A stretch of DNA of 47,283 bases from Ignavibacteriaceae bacterium (lineage in GTDB: Bacteria; Bacteroidota; Ignavibacteria; Ignavibacteriales; Ignavibacteriaceae). Both the position numbers and the translations under genes were made by a program. Location: the NCBI GenBank assembly GCA_025449775.1, contig JANWIS010000066.1:1-47283 (forward strand), read 5' to 3'. The notes under the pieces are model-generated. The model was given only the letters and a program-made list of their open reading frames with translations, did not search any database and was not told the origin of the DNA. Shown piece by piece: positions 16,210 to 24,915 of the stretch. How positions within the stretch are numbered: the stretch's first letter is position 1; each line of letters starts with the position of its first letter.

Positions 16210-18063
16210 TTAGTTTACGTTCAGTACAGAGTTACCGCCTTTTTCAACTGCTTTAGTCAAAGCAAGAGTTGCGTTATAAATCACTTCATCAACATTATCT
16301 TTATTTGTTGTTGAAGCAATACCGATAGATACTGTAAATGTAGTTTGTTTGGAAACAACTGAGATGGGTTTTCGTGCAATTTTAACTCTCAGCTTTTCAG
16401 CCCAGATGAAAACATTTTTGCTGGATATATTAAAAAAATAAATACCGAACAGTCTTTCATCCAATCTTCCGAAAAGATTTAAAGGGGTCATCTCATCTGA
16501 TATAATTTCTGAGACAACAGATAAAACTTTTGGCAATGGGTTATCATCAAACAATGATTCCTGGTCAATGAAGTCGTCAATTTTAAGCAATGCTAATGTA
16601 CCGGGTACTTCGAGATGCTTTGCTTTTATGAGGTCAGCATTTAGCCGTTCTCTGAAAGCGCTGGAATTAAGAGCCCGGGTTTCAAAATCAACTGATGTCA
16701 GATTCCTCAGCAATTTTTGTGTGGTGTGAGAGTAAATAATGTATGCAAGAATATTTAAAGATTTTTTAAGGAACTGAATGTCCTGGTTACTATATGCATT
16801 TTTTTTCAGGCTCTCGAAACAGATAACCCCATAATTTTGTTTTTCATAGATAAGGGGAATTGCAATAAAAGATCCGTCGAATGATACATCCTCAGACCTT
16901 GAAAATCTTTTATAGTTGCCTGTAGAAGTATCATCAATTTTAACAGGAATGCCTGACACTATTGATTTTCCTACCAGCGTACCGTTCACATCTATTTGAA
17001 GTTCCATCCCTATGTATTTTAATGCAGTTGTATTCTCAACTTTTTCAGTTTTAAAAAGTTTTTCAACCGGATCGAAGTAAATAAATACAAATGCATCCCA
17101 TTTCAATATCATCTTTAAAGCTTCGGGTAAAGCATTGATTAAATCTTTTTCATTCTCGAACTCAATATCGGGTCCGATAATTTTCAGCAAACCTTCCATT
17201 CTCTTTTGAGAAACCGTATCAGAATATTTTTCTTCAAATATTCCGATGAGCATCGTAATTAGTCTAACAAAACGACCGAGCGAATAAATAGTCTCGATTC
17301 CAAAAGCATCCTCAACTTTTGAGTCGATAGCCATTATTGCAATGAGCTCATTATTGTAAAATACCGGAACGCCGGCAAAGCTTCTTATACCTTGAGTTGA
17401 ATCATAATATCTTATAACATCGGCTTCAGCAGCACGGGATATATCTGTAAGCAGTTCCGGCTCGCCTTTTTCGACTATCTTGCTTAACACATCATCCTCA
17501 ATATCAAATTTTCTTTTTGTTAGTTGAGATGAAGATGAAATGAATTTTTCGATGACCAACTTTTCTTTTTTCTTGTTATACCAGAAATAAATTGTCGAGT
17601 GAGCGTTGTAAAGTTCGGTCATCACAATAAGCATTTTCTCGATGACAAAACCGAATTGCTCATCGTGTCCAACACCCGGAGGAAGAGATTCTTTTGCTAT
17701 TTCTTCGAACCGTTCTTTAAGATCGGGAGGTTTTAACGTAGTTTTTGAAACACCGTACTCAGGTCTGTAGTTTTCATCCGTGATCACCTCTATATGTTTA
17801 TTCTTCGAAACTATCTTAAATGATTCTTCATGATCAGAATGATGAGTTACAGCCGGTTCAGTACTCAATTCTTCAACATCGGAAATTGAATAACCGCCCG
17901 AAAACCGGATTGAGTCTCTGAGAAAAATTATAAACGCAACATAGATAACCATCAATGCAATTATTATCAGCCTGATGGTTGTATCTTCAGTGATGAATAA
18001 TCCCAGTGCAAGAAATGGAATGATGAGGAATATTAAAATTCTTTTTCGTTGTCTTTTATCCAT
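16210..18063 (-). CDS. Membrane GAF-GAF protein with degenerate GGDEF domain
   Basis: About 617 residues from the ATG at 18063; a GTG at 18072 in the same frame would add three residues, and neither has a clear ribosome binding site. Two hydrophobic helices lie near residues 7-50. Two GAF-type sensor regions follow (about 120-275 with FAGVPVFYNNELIAIMAID, and 300-450 with IAIPLIYEKQNYGVICFES). The last 155 residues align with a diguanylate cyclase fold and end in the family-like VSIGIAST...A...KA...GGNSV pattern. Where GGDEF is expected the sequence reads GRLDERLFG, so cyclase activity is unlikely. It could bind c-di-GMP or GTP, or act only as a scaffold. It sits between engB and deoB on the same strand. 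Confidence 0.82.
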   Translation of the reverse strand: MDKRQRKRILIFLIIPFLALGLFITEDTTIRLIIIALMVIYVAFIIFLRDSIRFSGGYSISDVEELSTEPAVTHHSDHEESFKIVSKNKHIEVITDENYRPEYGVSKTTLKPPDLKERFEEIAKESLPPGVGHDEQFGFVIEKMLIVMTELYNAHSTIYFWYNKKKEKLVIEKFISSSSQLTKRKFDIEDDVLSKIVEKGEPELLTDISRAAEADVIRYYDSTQGIRSFAGVPVFYNNELIAIMAIDSKVEDAFGIETIYSLGRFVRLITMLIGIFEEKYSDTVSQKRMEGLLKIIGPDIEFENEKDLINALPEALKMILKWDAFVFIYFDPVEKLFKTEKVENTTALKYIGMELQIDVNGTLVGKSIVSGIPVKIDDTSTGNYKRFSRSEDVSFDGSFIAIPLIYEKQNYGVICFESLKKNAYSNQDIQFLKKSLNILAYIIYSHTTQKLLRNLTSVDFETRALNSSAFRERLNADLIKAKHLEVPGTLALLKIDDFIDQESLFDDNPLPKVLSVVSEIISDEMTPLNLFGRLDERLFGIYFFNISSKNVFIWAEKLRVKIARKPISVVSKQTTFTVSIGIASTTNKDNVDEVIYNATLALTKAVEKGGNSVLNVN

Positions 18064-18144
18064 CAAATTCACTGTTATAGGAGAATTATTTATTGATTAA
18101 ATAAATTTACCAACTAATTATTAAAAAATAACATTCCAAACAAT

Positions 18145-18729
18145 TTAATAGAATAGTTCCGCAATTCTCTTAAGTACAGATTTTTTCCACTTTTTGTCAA
18201 TCGATGAATAAAGAAATAAGTCCTGATTAAAATTTAAATGTGGAAATTTAGTTAAGACAGCATTAACTGACTTATGAACTTCAGATTGACTTAGCTTGTC
18301 GGCTTTATTCAGGATTAATGTATACTGTTTGTTTTTACTCTCGAGCCATTGATTAAGATTCAGATCAAGTTCAGTTGGTTCATGCCTTGAATCGAGCATA
18401 TGGAATGCATGATACAGATTTTCTGAGCTTAAAATAAATTCCGAAACAAGCTTGCTCCATTTCTGTCGTTCTGATTGACTTGCTTTTGAATATCCGAATC
18501 CCGGAAGATCCACTATATAAAAAACATCATCCACATTATAATAATTTATGGATCTTGTTTTACCGGGTGCTGAACTGGTTTTAGCGAGATTCTTTTTATT
18601 GAAGAGACTGTTTATAAAAGATGATTTACCAACATTCGATCTACCGCAGAGTATTAATTCAGGAAGCTTCACTTCAGGAAGCTCTGAAAATTTAAAAACA
18701 GGTTTTACAAAATGTATTTTATCAAACAT
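18145..18729 (-). CDS. engB: Ribosome biogenesis GTPase EngB/YsxC
   Basis: A 194-residue TrmE-Era-type GTPase needed for 50S subunit assembly. G1 is GRSNVGKSS, G2 lies in SSAPGKTRSINYY, G3 is DLPGFGY and G4 is LNKADKLS. The length matches the family. The ATG at 18729 is chosen because about 25 residues precede G1, as in relatives; no Shine-Dalgarno sequence is visible. The start lies only 12 bases after the stem of the terminator that follows rplQ, so expression depends either on readthrough from the ribosomal operon or on an unusual start arrangement. Confidence 0.93.
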   Translation of the reverse strand: MFDKIHFVKPVFKFSELPEVKLPELILCGRSNVGKSSFINSLFNKKNLAKTSSAPGKTRSINYYNVDDVFYIVDLPGFGYSKASQSERQKWSKLVSEFILSSENLYHAFHMLDSRHEPTELDLNLNQWLESKNKQYTLILNKADKLSQSEVHKSVNAVLTKFPHLNFNQDLFLYSSIDKKWKKSVLKRIAELFY

Positions 18730-18734
18730 CAGAA

Positions 18735-18770
18735 ATAAAAAAAGAGTAACCGATAATTCCGATTACTCTT
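18735..18770 (-). terminator. Terminator at the end of the alpha ribosomal cluster
   Basis: On the minus strand AAGAGTAA (18770-18763) pairs perfectly with TTACTCTT (18749-18742); inner C-G pairs from TCGG/CGG extend the stem. It is followed by TTTTTTTATTT. It lies 24 bases after the rplQ stop codon and immediately before engB. Confidence 0.85.
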
Positions 18771-18794
18771 AATAATACAAAAAAAATGTTATAA

Positions 18795-19286
18795 CTATTT
18801 TTTAGATTCTTCTGCAGCCTGCTGTTCAACCAGCTTATCCTGCTGCTGAGTTTTTTGTCTATCGTTCTTTTGTTTTGCTTTAGCTTCCCTTTTTTCTTTT
18901 TGCTGTTCGGCTCTTGCTGTTACAACTTCATTATAATCCACGAGCTCAAGTATAGCCATTTGTGCTGCATCACCCATCCTGTGTCCCAGCTTTACAACTC
19001 TTGTATAACCGCCTTTTCTTTCCCCGATCTTCGGAACAATCTCTGCGAATAATTCTTTAACAACATCTTTATCTTTAATAACATCCATAACCTGTCTTTT
19101 GGAATGAAGATCACCATGTCTTGCTTTAGTAATCAGCTTTTCGCTGAATCCACGTGTCTCCTTAGCTTTGGCAAGCGTTGTTTTAATTCTTTTATGTTTA
19201 AGAAGAGATGTAATCAAAGAACTAATCGTAGCCTTTCTATGACTTGAAGTCCTGCTTAATTTTCTTCCTTTAACATTGTGTCTCAT
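18795..19286 (-). CDS. rplQ: 50S ribosomal protein L17
   Basis: A 163-residue protein starting at the ATG in MRHNVKGRKLSRTSSHRKA. The conserved core ends near residue 125 (YTRVVKLGHRMGDAAQMAIL). It is followed by about 40 extra residues rich in Lys, Glu and Gln (QQKEKREAKAKQKND), not present in the short E. coli protein. L17 binds 23S rRNA near the exit tunnel. It is the last gene of the alpha cluster, 18 bases after rpoA and just before the terminator. Confidence 0.95.
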   Translation of the reverse strand: MRHNVKGRKLSRTSSHRKATISSLITSLLKHKRIKTTLAKAKETRGFSEKLITKARHGDLHSKRQVMDVIKDKDVVKELFAEIVPKIGERKGGYTRVVKLGHRMGDAAQMAILELVDYNEVVTARAEQQKEKREAKAKQKNDRQKTQQQDKLVEQQAAEESKK

Positions 19287-19304
19287 CAATTCACCTTTGA
19301 ATAC

Positions 19305-20300
19305 TTATTTGGGTTCTACTTCTTCTTTAAGATATTTATCTACGTCCATACCAAACTCCAGCCCGAGATCTTCAACAATTTCCATCAGTTCAGCTAATGA
19401 TTTTCTTCCGAAATTCCTGAACTTGAGCATCTCTGCTTCATCTTTCCTTACGAGGTCACCGAGTATTTTTATATTAGCAGCTTTAAGACAGTTATGTGAA
19501 CGAACGCTTAATTCAAGATCGTCAACAGAAGTTGAAAGGATTTTTTTAACCCGGTCAACTTCAGTGTCTTTCGGTGCAACAGACTGTTCTTCTTCTGGTT
19601 CCATATCAAAGTTGATAAACAACTGGACATGTTCCCTGAGAATTTTTGCAGCCTGTGTAAGTGCATCATCAGGAGCAATAGAACCATCTGTAGTTATTTC
19701 CATCGTTAATTTTTCAAAATCGTTTTTATCACCTATCCTTACATTCTCAACTTCAAATTTTGTGTTCCTTATCGGTGTAAAAATTGAATCAATCGGAATC
19801 ACGCCGAGTGTTTGGTCAGGAGAAACATTTTCATTTGCCGGAACATAGCCTGTTCCTTTACCAACTCTTATTTCAACATCAAACTTTGCATTTTTGTTCA
19901 GTGTAGCAATGTGAAGATCAGGATTGAGAATTTCAACTTCACTGCTTGATTTTTGAATATCTCCGGCAGTCCATTCTTTTTCTCCGCTGAATGATAGGTC
20001 AATCTTGCCGGGCTTTTTTGAAAGCAGTTTCATTCTTACCTGCTTTAAGTTCAGGATAATTTCAGAAACATCTTCAACAACTCCCGGAATAGTTGTAAAC
20101 TCGTGAAGCGTTCCGCTGAACTTGACTGAAGTAATAGCTGCACCTGGAAGAGACGAAAGCAAAACTCTGCGGATGGAATTTCCAAGGGTTACTCCGTATC
20201 CTCTTTCAAGAGGTTGAAGTGTAAATTTCCCAAATGTATTCGAATAATTTGATTCGTCTAATACTACTGTTTCAGGCATGATTAAATGTGAAGTGTTCAT
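19305..20300 (-). CDS. rpoA: DNA-directed RNA polymerase subunit alpha
   Basis: A 331-residue subunit that dimerises to nucleate RNA polymerase assembly. The N-terminal domain (about 1-235) includes LQPLERGYGVTLGNSIRRVL. An acidic linker (EPEEEQSVAPKDTEVD) follows. The C-terminal domain (about 255-331) includes VDDLELSVRSHNCLKAANI, which keeps the Arg and Asn used by E. coli alpha to bind promoter UP elements. Placed between rpsD and rplQ as in most bacteria. Confidence 0.97.
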   Translation of the reverse strand: MNTSHLIMPETVVLDESNYSNTFGKFTLQPLERGYGVTLGNSIRRVLLSSLPGAAITSVKFSGTLHEFTTIPGVVEDVSEIILNLKQVRMKLLSKKPGKIDLSFSGEKEWTAGDIQKSSSEVEILNPDLHIATLNKNAKFDVEIRVGKGTGYVPANENVSPDQTLGVIPIDSIFTPIRNTKFEVENVRIGDKNDFEKLTMEITTDGSIAPDDALTQAAKILREHVQLFINFDMEPEEEQSVAPKDTEVDRVKKILSTSVDDLELSVRSHNCLKAANIKILGDLVRKDEAEMLKFRNFGRKSLAELMEIVEDLGLEFGMDVDKYLKEEVEPK

Positions 20301-20330
20301 TAAAAAATCCTCTAAAAATTCAAAAATTAT

Positions 20331-20957
20331 TTATTTAGAATAGAGCTCAACTACCAATTGTTCATTGGCGTTTAGAGGAACATCAGCTCTCTCCGGAACC
20401 TGTATAAATGTTCCGCTCAGCGAGGCTTTATCTATTGATAACCAATTATAAGTGCTGTCTTTAACTTTTTTAAGTGAATTATGAATAGCATCTAACTTCT
20501 TGCTCTTATCTTTAACTTTTATTATGTCTCCTTCAGAAACAAGGAAAGATGGAATATCAACTAGCCTGTCGTTCACTGAAAAATGTCTGTGCTTAATAAG
20601 CTGTCTTGCCTGGCTTCTTGAAGCTGCAAAGCCAAACCTGAAAACAACGTTATCAAGTCTTCTTTCCAGAATTTTGATTAAGTTTTCACCAGTAATACCT
20701 TTTTGCCTGTTAGCTTTTTCAAAATAATTTCTGAATTGTGTTTCAAGCAATCCGTACATCCTTTTAATCTTTTGTTTCTCTCTGAGCTGAATTCCATATT
20801 CTGATATTTTTGTTCTTCTGCTCAGACCATGCTGACCTGGTGGATAGTTCCTTGATTCAATCGGACATTTTTCTGTATAACATTTTTGTCCTTTCAGGAA
20901 AAGTTTCTGTTTTTCTCTCCTGCATAGTCTACAAACTGAATCTGTGTGTCTTGCCAT
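20331..20957 (-). CDS. rpsD: 30S ribosomal protein S4
   Basis: A 208-residue primary assembly protein of the 30S body. It is the zinc-binding form: Cys9, Cys12, Cys26 and Cys31 form a four-cysteine cluster at the N-terminus. The S4 RNA-binding domain covers about residues 97-160 (RRLDNVVFRFGFAASRSQAR). ATG start. Lies between rpsK (19 bases) and rpoA. In other bacteria S4 represses the alpha operon through its leader; no such structure was recognised here. Confidence 0.96.
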   Translation of the reverse strand: MARHTDSVCRLCRREKQKLFLKGQKCYTEKCPIESRNYPPGQHGLSRRTKISEYGIQLREKQKIKRMYGLLETQFRNYFEKANRQKGITGENLIKILERRLDNVVFRFGFAASRSQARQLIKHRHFSVNDRLVDIPSFLVSEGDIIKVKDKSKKLDAIHNSLKKVKDSTYNWLSIDKASLSGTFIQVPERADVPLNANEQLVVELYSK

Positions 20958-20976
20958 CTAAAAATTACTCCTCTAA

Positions 20977-21363
20977 TTAAACTCTTCTTCGTTTTGGTGG
21001 CCTGCAGCCATTGTGCGGAATGGGTGTTACATCTTTTATCGAAGTAATTTCCAATCCAGCAGTGTATAAAGATCTTATTGCTGCTTCTCTTCCTGAACCG
21101 GGTCCTTTAACTTTAACTTCAACTTTTCTTAAACCAAGTGTATAAGCTTCTTTTGCAGCCGCTTCTGCTGATACCTGTGCCGCAAACGGTGTATTTTTCC
21201 TTGATCCTTTAAATCCATTCTTTCCTGCCGATGACCAGGCTAATGTATTGCCATAAATATCAGTGATTGTAACAATCACATTATTGAATGTTGCTTTAAT
21301 ATGAGCAACACCGTTCAGATCAACTTGTGTTCTCTTCTTAACTTTTTTTACAACTTTAGCCAA
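20977..21363 (-). CDS. rpsK: 30S ribosomal protein S11
   Basis: A 128-residue platform protein contacting the mRNA E-site region. Family motifs include HIKATFNNVIVTITD and the C-terminal DVTPIPHNGCRPPKRRRV. The start is a TTG with GGAGG 7 bases upstream; the preceding in-frame codon is a stop (TAA), so no upstream ATG can be used. Alpha cluster, 24 bases after rpsM. Confidence 0.96.
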   Translation of the reverse strand: MAKVVKKVKKRTQVDLNGVAHIKATFNNVIVTITDIYGNTLAWSSAGKNGFKGSRKNTPFAAQVSAEAAAKEAYTLGLRKVEVKVKGPGSGREAAIRSLYTAGLEITSIKDVTPIPHNGCRPPKRRRV

Positions 21364-21387
21364 TTACAATCCTCCGCTTCAGATAAA

Positions 21388-21771
21388 TTATTTCTTGGTT
21401 GGTGTTTTCTTCTTACCGGCAACTGTTTTACGTTTGCCTTTTCTTGTTCTGGAATTTGTACGTGTTCTCTGTCCCCTTGCAGGAAGTCCTTTCCTGTGTC
21501 TTATTCCTCTATAAGCACCAATATCCATTAACCTTTTTATATTCTGCTGAACTTCAGAACGAAGTGCACCTTCAACTTTAAACTCGGAAGTAATAACTGC
21601 CCTTATCTGTGCAACATCTTCTTCAGTAAGATCACCAACTTTTTTAGTGGGATCAATTTTCGCTTTCTGCAGTATTTCGGAGGAAGAGGTTGGACCTATT
21701 CCAAAAATATACTGAAGTCCGAATAAAACTTTTTTACCTTTTGGTAAATCAACGCCTGAAATACGAGCCAA
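21388..21771 (-). CDS. rpsM: 30S ribosomal protein S13
   Basis: A 127-residue head protein that contacts the 50S subunit and P-site tRNA. The N-terminus ARISGVDLPKGKKVLFGL and the tRNA-contacting tail GIRHRKGLPARGQRTRTNSR are typical. The start is TTG behind AAGGAG. First long gene of the alpha cluster after rpmJ, 21 bases downstream of it. Confidence 0.96.
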   Translation of the reverse strand: MARISGVDLPKGKKVLFGLQYIFGIGPTSSSEILQKAKIDPTKKVGDLTEEDVAQIRAVITSEFKVEGALRSEVQQNIKRLMDIGAYRGIRHRKGLPARGQRTRTNSRTRKGKRKTVAGKKKTPTKK

Positions 21772-21792
21772 TCTTATAACTCCTTTATTATT

Positions 21793-21906
21793 TTATCCTT
21801 GTCTCTGCTTGTGTTTAGGGTTAGAGCAAATTACCCGTACAACACCTTTACGTCTAATTATTTTGCACTTATCACATATTTTTCTTACTGAAGATCTTAC
21901 TTTCAT
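21793..21906 (-). CDS. rpmJ: 50S ribosomal protein L36
   Basis: A 37-residue protein beginning MKVRSSVRKICDKCK. It is the zinc-ribbon form: Cys11, Cys14, Cys27 and His32. Ends in KHKQRQG and a TAA. It lies 10 bases after infA and 21 bases before rpsM, its usual place in the cluster. Confidence 0.95.
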   Translation of the reverse strand: MKVRSSVRKICDKCKIIRRKGVVRVICSNPKHKQRQG

Positions 21907-21916
21907 CTTTTACCTG

Positions 21917-22135
21917 CTATTTATACCTGTATGTTATTCTTCCTTTTGTCAGATCATAAGGTGACATTTCAATCGATACTTTGTCACCGACCAATATTTT
22001 AATAAAATGCATTCTCATCTTACCGGAAATATGAGCGAGAATTTCATGTCCATTATCCAGCTTTACTCTAAAATTTGCATTCGGTAAAGTTTCTGTAATA
22101 ACACCATCTATTTTTATCGGACCTTGTTTTGCCAT
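21917..22135 (-). CDS. infA: Translation initiation factor IF-1
   Basis: A 72-residue S1/OB-fold protein that occupies the A site during initiation. The sequence AKQGPIKIDGVITETLPN is typical. I use the ATG at 22135, whose first base overlaps the last base of the map stop codon (TAATG), giving the standard family length; an in-frame TTG at 22141 would add two residues. Confidence 0.96.
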   Translation of the reverse strand: MAKQGPIKIDGVITETLPNANFRVKLDNGHEILAHISGKMRMHFIKILVGDKVSIEMSPYDLTKGRITYRYK

Positions 22136-22896
22136 TAGCAAATTGTTAATACTTCGGGTGAATTACCGCTTATTAAAATAGTATGTTCAAAATGTGCTGA
22201 TGATGAGCCATCAAGAGTTTGCACTGTCCATCCATCAGCAGCCGTTGTAACTTCGTAACTTCCTGCATTAACCATCGGTTCAATTGCGAGCGTCATTCCG
22301 TTTTTAAGTTTTGGACCAGTTCCTCTTTTACCAAAATTTGGTACAGCCGGGTCTTCGTGTAAAAATCTTCCAACACCATGACCACAAAGATCTCTTACTA
22401 TTGAAAAACCATTCTGCTCAACAAATTCCTGAACCGCCGCGGAAATATCGTGCACCCGGTTACCGCTTACAGCTTGTTGAATACCGATGTATAAAGATTT
22501 TTCTGTTATCTCCAGCAATTTTTTTTTTTCGCTGGAAATATTTCCAACTGAAACAGTAACTGCAGCATCACCATAATAATTATTTTTAAGAACACCAACA
22601 TCAAGTGAGATTATATCTCCATCCTGAAGCTTTACTAAACCGGGAATTCCATGCACAACTACATTATTCAGTGAAGTGCAAATCGAACCGGGAAAACCTG
22701 GTAATCCTCCCTGCGAGTAACCTTTGAAAGCAGGTATTGCATTATTGCTTCGAATATAATCTTCAGCTGCCTGATCAATTTCTAAAGTTGTAATACCGCT
22801 TTTTACTTTACTTTTAGCCAGCTGAAGGGTTTCTGCAACTATCCTGCAGCTTTCCTTTATAAAATCAATTTCCTTTTTGGTCTTTATAAAAATCAC
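22135..22896 (-). CDS. map: Type I methionine aminopeptidase
   Basis: A 253-residue enzyme removing N-terminal Met from new proteins. The five metal ligands are visible: two Asp in SLDVGVLKNNYYGDAAVTV, a His in GHGVGRFLHEDP, Glu in LAIEPMVNAG and Glu in SSAHFEHTILI. The start is GTG at 22896, three bases after the secY stop. The gene overlaps infA by one base. adk, often found between secY and map, is absent. Confidence 0.95.
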   Translation of the reverse strand: MIFIKTKKEIDFIKESCRIVAETLQLAKSKVKSGITTLEIDQAAEDYIRSNNAIPAFKGYSQGGLPGFPGSICTSLNNVVVHGIPGLVKLQDGDIISLDVGVLKNNYYGDAAVTVSVGNISSEKKKLLEITEKSLYIGIQQAVSGNRVHDISAAVQEFVEQNGFSIVRDLCGHGVGRFLHEDPAVPNFGKRGTGPKLKNGMTLAIEPMVNAGSYEVTTAADGWTVQTLDGSSSAHFEHTILISGNSPEVLTIC

Positions 22897-22899
22897 GAC

Positions 22900-24240
22900 C
22901 TAAACAGATCTTCGTCCTTTTAGCTTACCTGACTTCATAAATCCATCGTAATGTCTCATCAACAAGTGTGATTCAATTTGTTGAAGAGAATCCAACGCAA
23001 CTCCAACGATGATAAGAAGACTGGTACCTCCAAAAAACTGAGCAAACTGTCCCGAAACACCAAAACCAGATATGAACGCCGGAAGTATCGCTATGACTGC
23101 AAGAAATATTGAACCGGGCAAGGTAATCTTTGTAAGAATATTATCAATGAACTCGGAGGTTTGCTTTCCTGGTCTGATACCCGGAATAAAACCACCCTGC
23201 TTCTTCATATTATCTGCAACATCTTTCGGATTGAATGCAATTGCTGTATAAAAATATGTAAAGAACACAATCATCAGTGCATAAATAGTAGAGTAAACCG
23301 GTGAATCGTAAACAAACAAACCAGAAATTCCCTGTAAAAATTCGTTATCGGGAAAAAAGGATAAAACTGTGTTGGGAATAAACATAATCGACTGAGCAAA
23401 AATTATCGGCATCACACCTGCTGTGTTTACTCTCAACGGGATATATTGTGTAACACCACCATAAATCTTTCTTCCAACAACACGCTTTGCGTACTGAACT
23501 GGAATCCGCCGTGTTCCCTGAGTAACAAGTACTACTCCGGCTATTATAAAGAACATTAGAATCAGTATTACTAATTCTTCAATTATTGATCTCTGTCCAA
23601 CACCTATAAGCCTGATTTCATCAAATATTGCATGAGGAAATCTTGCAATAATTCCTATAAAAATTATAAGCGATATTCCGTTGCCAATTCCTCTCTCAGT
23701 TATCTGTTCACCCATCCACATCATTAGTATTGTTCCTGAGCACAGTATAATAATGGTTGACAGCACCCAAGGAAAACCATTTACAGCTTCGGGAACAATA
23801 GGCAAACCCTGAACCTGTATATTTAAAAGCCTAATTGTCACACCCCATGCCTGCATCGAAGCAATTAAAACCGTTCCATACCTTGTCCATTGAGTAATTT
23901 TTTTTCTGCCTTCTTCACCTTCCTGCTGTAACTTTTGAATGTAAGGAACAACAGCACCAAGAAGCTGAATAATAATAGACGCTGAGATATATGGCATAAT
24001 TCCAAGAGCAAAAATTGCTGCGTTGGAAAATGCACCGCCGACAAATAAATCATATAAACCAAACAAGTTATCAGTAGTAGCATTTTTCATGCTTTCAGTA
24101 AGCAATGTTGTATCAACACCCGGAATAGTTATATGAGCACCAAGTCGAACTAAAAAAAGTATAGCCAGTGTATAAAATATTCTCTGGCGAAGTTCGTGAA
24201 TTTTAAAAATGTTCCTAAAAGTATCCGTAAGTCTCGACAT
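22900..24240 (-). CDS. secY: Protein translocase subunit SecY
   Basis: A 446-residue membrane protein forming the central channel of the Sec translocon, with about ten transmembrane helices. Typical motifs include LGIMPYISASIIIQLL (helix 2), GERGIGNG-like ITERGIGNGISLIIF, and the cytosolic loop RRIPVQYAKRVVGR. Ends in RSV. It lies 11 bases after rplO and is the last gene before map. Confidence 0.96.
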   Translation of the reverse strand: MSRLTDTFRNIFKIHELRQRIFYTLAILFLVRLGAHITIPGVDTTLLTESMKNATTDNLFGLYDLFVGGAFSNAAIFALGIMPYISASIIIQLLGAVVPYIQKLQQEGEEGRKKITQWTRYGTVLIASMQAWGVTIRLLNIQVQGLPIVPEAVNGFPWVLSTIIILCSGTILMMWMGEQITERGIGNGISLIIFIGIIARFPHAIFDEIRLIGVGQRSIIEELVILILMFFIIAGVVLVTQGTRRIPVQYAKRVVGRKIYGGVTQYIPLRVNTAGVMPIIFAQSIMFIPNTVLSFFPDNEFLQGISGLFVYDSPVYSTIYALMIVFFTYFYTAIAFNPKDVADNMKKQGGFIPGIRPGKQTSEFIDNILTKITLPGSIFLAVIAILPAFISGFGVSGQFAQFFGGTSLLIIVGVALDSLQQIESHLLMRHYDGFMKSGKLKGRRSV

Positions 24241-24251
24241 TTATTACCGTA

Positions 24252-24707
24252 TTAAATTAACTTTACTGAACCGCCAGCTGATTCTATTTTTTCTTTTGCA
24301 CTTTGGCTGATTGCATTAACTTCAATATTTATTTTGGTATTGAACTCACCTTTGGCTAAAACTTTAACAGGTTTCTTGGTGCTGGTTATCAATCCTAAAT
24401 TTTTAAGTTCTTCAATATTAATATCTTTGTTCAATTTTTTTTCGTTTGCCAATCTTTGCAATGAATTAAGATTAACTAACTGGTAGTATTCTTTAAAGAT
24501 GCTGGTGAATCCGAATTTCGGAACTCTCCTTTGAAGCGGCATCTGACCACCTTCAAACCATGCTCTTCTCTTTGAACCGGAACGTGATTTCTGCCCATTC
24601 ATTCCACGTGTTGCCTGTCCACCGTGCCCTGATCCTTCACCTCTTCCAACTCTTTTCCGTTTCTTCCTTGAGCCTTCAGCATATTTTAAATTGCTAAGTA
24701 CATCCAT
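24252..24707 (-). CDS. rplO: 50S ribosomal protein L15
   Basis: A 151-residue late-assembly protein of the large subunit. The Gly/Arg-rich N-terminus KRKRVGRGEGSGHGGQATRG and GGQMPLQRRVPKFGF are diagnostic. It lies between rpmD (12 bases) and secY (11 bases). Confidence 0.96.
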   Translation of the reverse strand: MDVLSNLKYAEGSRKKRKRVGRGEGSGHGGQATRGMNGQKSRSGSKRRAWFEGGQMPLQRRVPKFGFTSIFKEYYQLVNLNSLQRLANEKKLNKDINIEELKNLGLITSTKKPVKVLAKGEFNTKINIEVNAISQSAKEKIESAGGSVKLI

Positions 24708-24719
24708 CTTATAATTTCC

Positions 24720-24905
24720 TTATTCTTTAACTTCTTCTACTCTAACCAGATGTATAACTTTTTTAACCATACCTCTGATCTGAGGAGTATCGTTGTGAAC
24801 TTTTTCCCAGTTGGGTCGTCCCAAACCTAAAGCTTCTATAATTTTTTTCTGGTTCTCAGGTCTGTCAATAACACTTTTTGTTTGAACTATTTTTATTCTG
24901 GACAT
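24720..24905 (-). CDS. rpmD: 50S ribosomal protein L30
   Basis: A 61-residue protein starting MSRIKIVQTKSVIDRPENQK. The ATG at 24905 gives the family length; upstream in-frame starts would run into rpsE. The motif LGRPNWEKVHNDTPQIRGMV is typical of bacterial L30. It lies 10 bases after rpsE. Confidence 0.94.
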   Translation of the reverse strand: MSRIKIVQTKSVIDRPENQKKIIEALGLGRPNWEKVHNDTPQIRGMVKKVIHLVRVEEVKE

Positions 24906-24915
24906 TCTAACCTCT

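Noticed and set aside
19276..19848. 190-codon plus-strand open frame opposite rpoA
   Set aside because: It is Ser-rich and mirrors rpoA codons; rpoA is certain on the other strand.
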